Shown here in pieces: positions 63,737 to 64,000 of a stretch of DNA of 64,000 nt. Under the pieces are notes generated by a model. The model searched no databases and was not told the origin of the DNA. It saw nothing but the letters and a program-made list of their open reading frames with translations. This DNA comes from Micropterus salmoides (taxonomy: Eukaryota > Chordata > Actinopteri > Centrarchiformes > Centrarchidae). Made by a program: the position numbers and the translations under genes. The first letter of the stretch is position 1; each line of letters starts with the position of its first letter. The stretch spans positions 16,817,012-16,881,011 of the forward strand of contig NW_024040928.1 of NCBI RefSeq assembly GCF_014851395.1. The letters run 5' to 3'.

Positions 63737-64000
63737 CTGACAAACATGAAGCAAAGGATATAGGCACAGATTGACTGAGTTATAGACAATGTGTTTACAT
63801 AGGGGTTGTTATTAATGTATTAATAGTAAAATATTACTGAAATTAAGTACAGTACTAGGCTTAACATCTATCAGATAGCAAGGAACAGGAGGAATGTAGT
63901 CCTTTCATTTTCCATGTCATTATACAAGGTCAAGTCTACTGTCTTTAAAGTGGAAAGAAAACAAGGAAAAGTAAGTTTTTCCTTCCCTGAGATGTCACAT
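63737..64000 (-). other. utrn intron 9, partial
   Basis: Intron sequence up to the window edge; no exon seen. Confidence 0.8.

Noticed and set aside
1..64000. CRISPR arrays, operons or prokaryotic defence systems
   Set aside because: The exon-intron structure and fish repeats show a vertebrate nuclear genome; no regularly spaced identical repeats with unique spacers exist.

Overview
The window reads as vertebrate, most likely teleost (probably percomorph) genomic DNA. The case for this is short coding exons with canonical splice sites, compact introns of a few hundred bases, abundant CA/GT microsatellites, and repeat families I know from fish: a Tc1-like transposon, CR1/L2-type LINE fragments and a tRNA-derived SINE. 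Nothing looks bacterial or viral.

The gene content is essentially one gene on the minus strand: the central rod of utrophin (utrn). From 63736 down to 31191 I could place 46 consecutive coding exons. In the numbering of the paralogue dystrophin they run from exon 10 to exon 55, with a few exons altered. Their summed length is 6969 bases, exactly 2323 codons, and every exon-exon phase agrees. They begin just after the actin-binding region, in rod repeat 1, and run to the exon before dystrophin-type exon 56. The sequence matches utrophin rather than dystrophin at diagnostic places (SSPRPETPSTLTE, MELTAHQSSVGNVLQAGNQL, GGILDELISEKLEAFNSRYE, LDCKRVLDG). The actin-binding end (above 64000) and the WW/ZZ dystroglycan-binding end (below 1) lie outside the window.

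From about 31190 down to base 1 there is one very long intron (intron 55), in contrast to the sub-kilobase introns upstream. It holds one convincing isolated coding first exon (25645-25791, minus strand). That exon has an upstream in-frame stop, several good ATGs and a GTATGT donor in phase 0, the phase needed to join exon 56. By position this is the promoter and first exon of the short utrophin called G-utrophin/Up113, the counterpart of dystrophin Dp116. A TATA-like motif and a long purine-rich tract lie just upstream of it.

The rest of intron 55 is repeats and unassigned sequence: a degenerate LINE with its reverse-transcriptase core deleted (19.1-21.2 kb), a SINE (18.7 kb), a LINE 3' end (12.5 kb), two common fish interspersed repeats (3.5 and 29.0 kb), a 39-bp minisatellite (23.7 kb), microsatellites, and a few homeodomain-motif-rich stretches that look like candidate conserved noncoding elements. 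Intron 31 carries a Tc1-like transposon with a LINE nested inside it, ending only about 30 bases from exon 32.

The most notable points are the retention of the exons for rod repeat 19, which mammalian utrophin lacks; a GC-AG donor at exon 20; microsatellites placed at the 3' splice sites of exons 46 and 35; a shortened exon 23; and the intron-55 alternative first exon. I did not find a wholly new biological system here.
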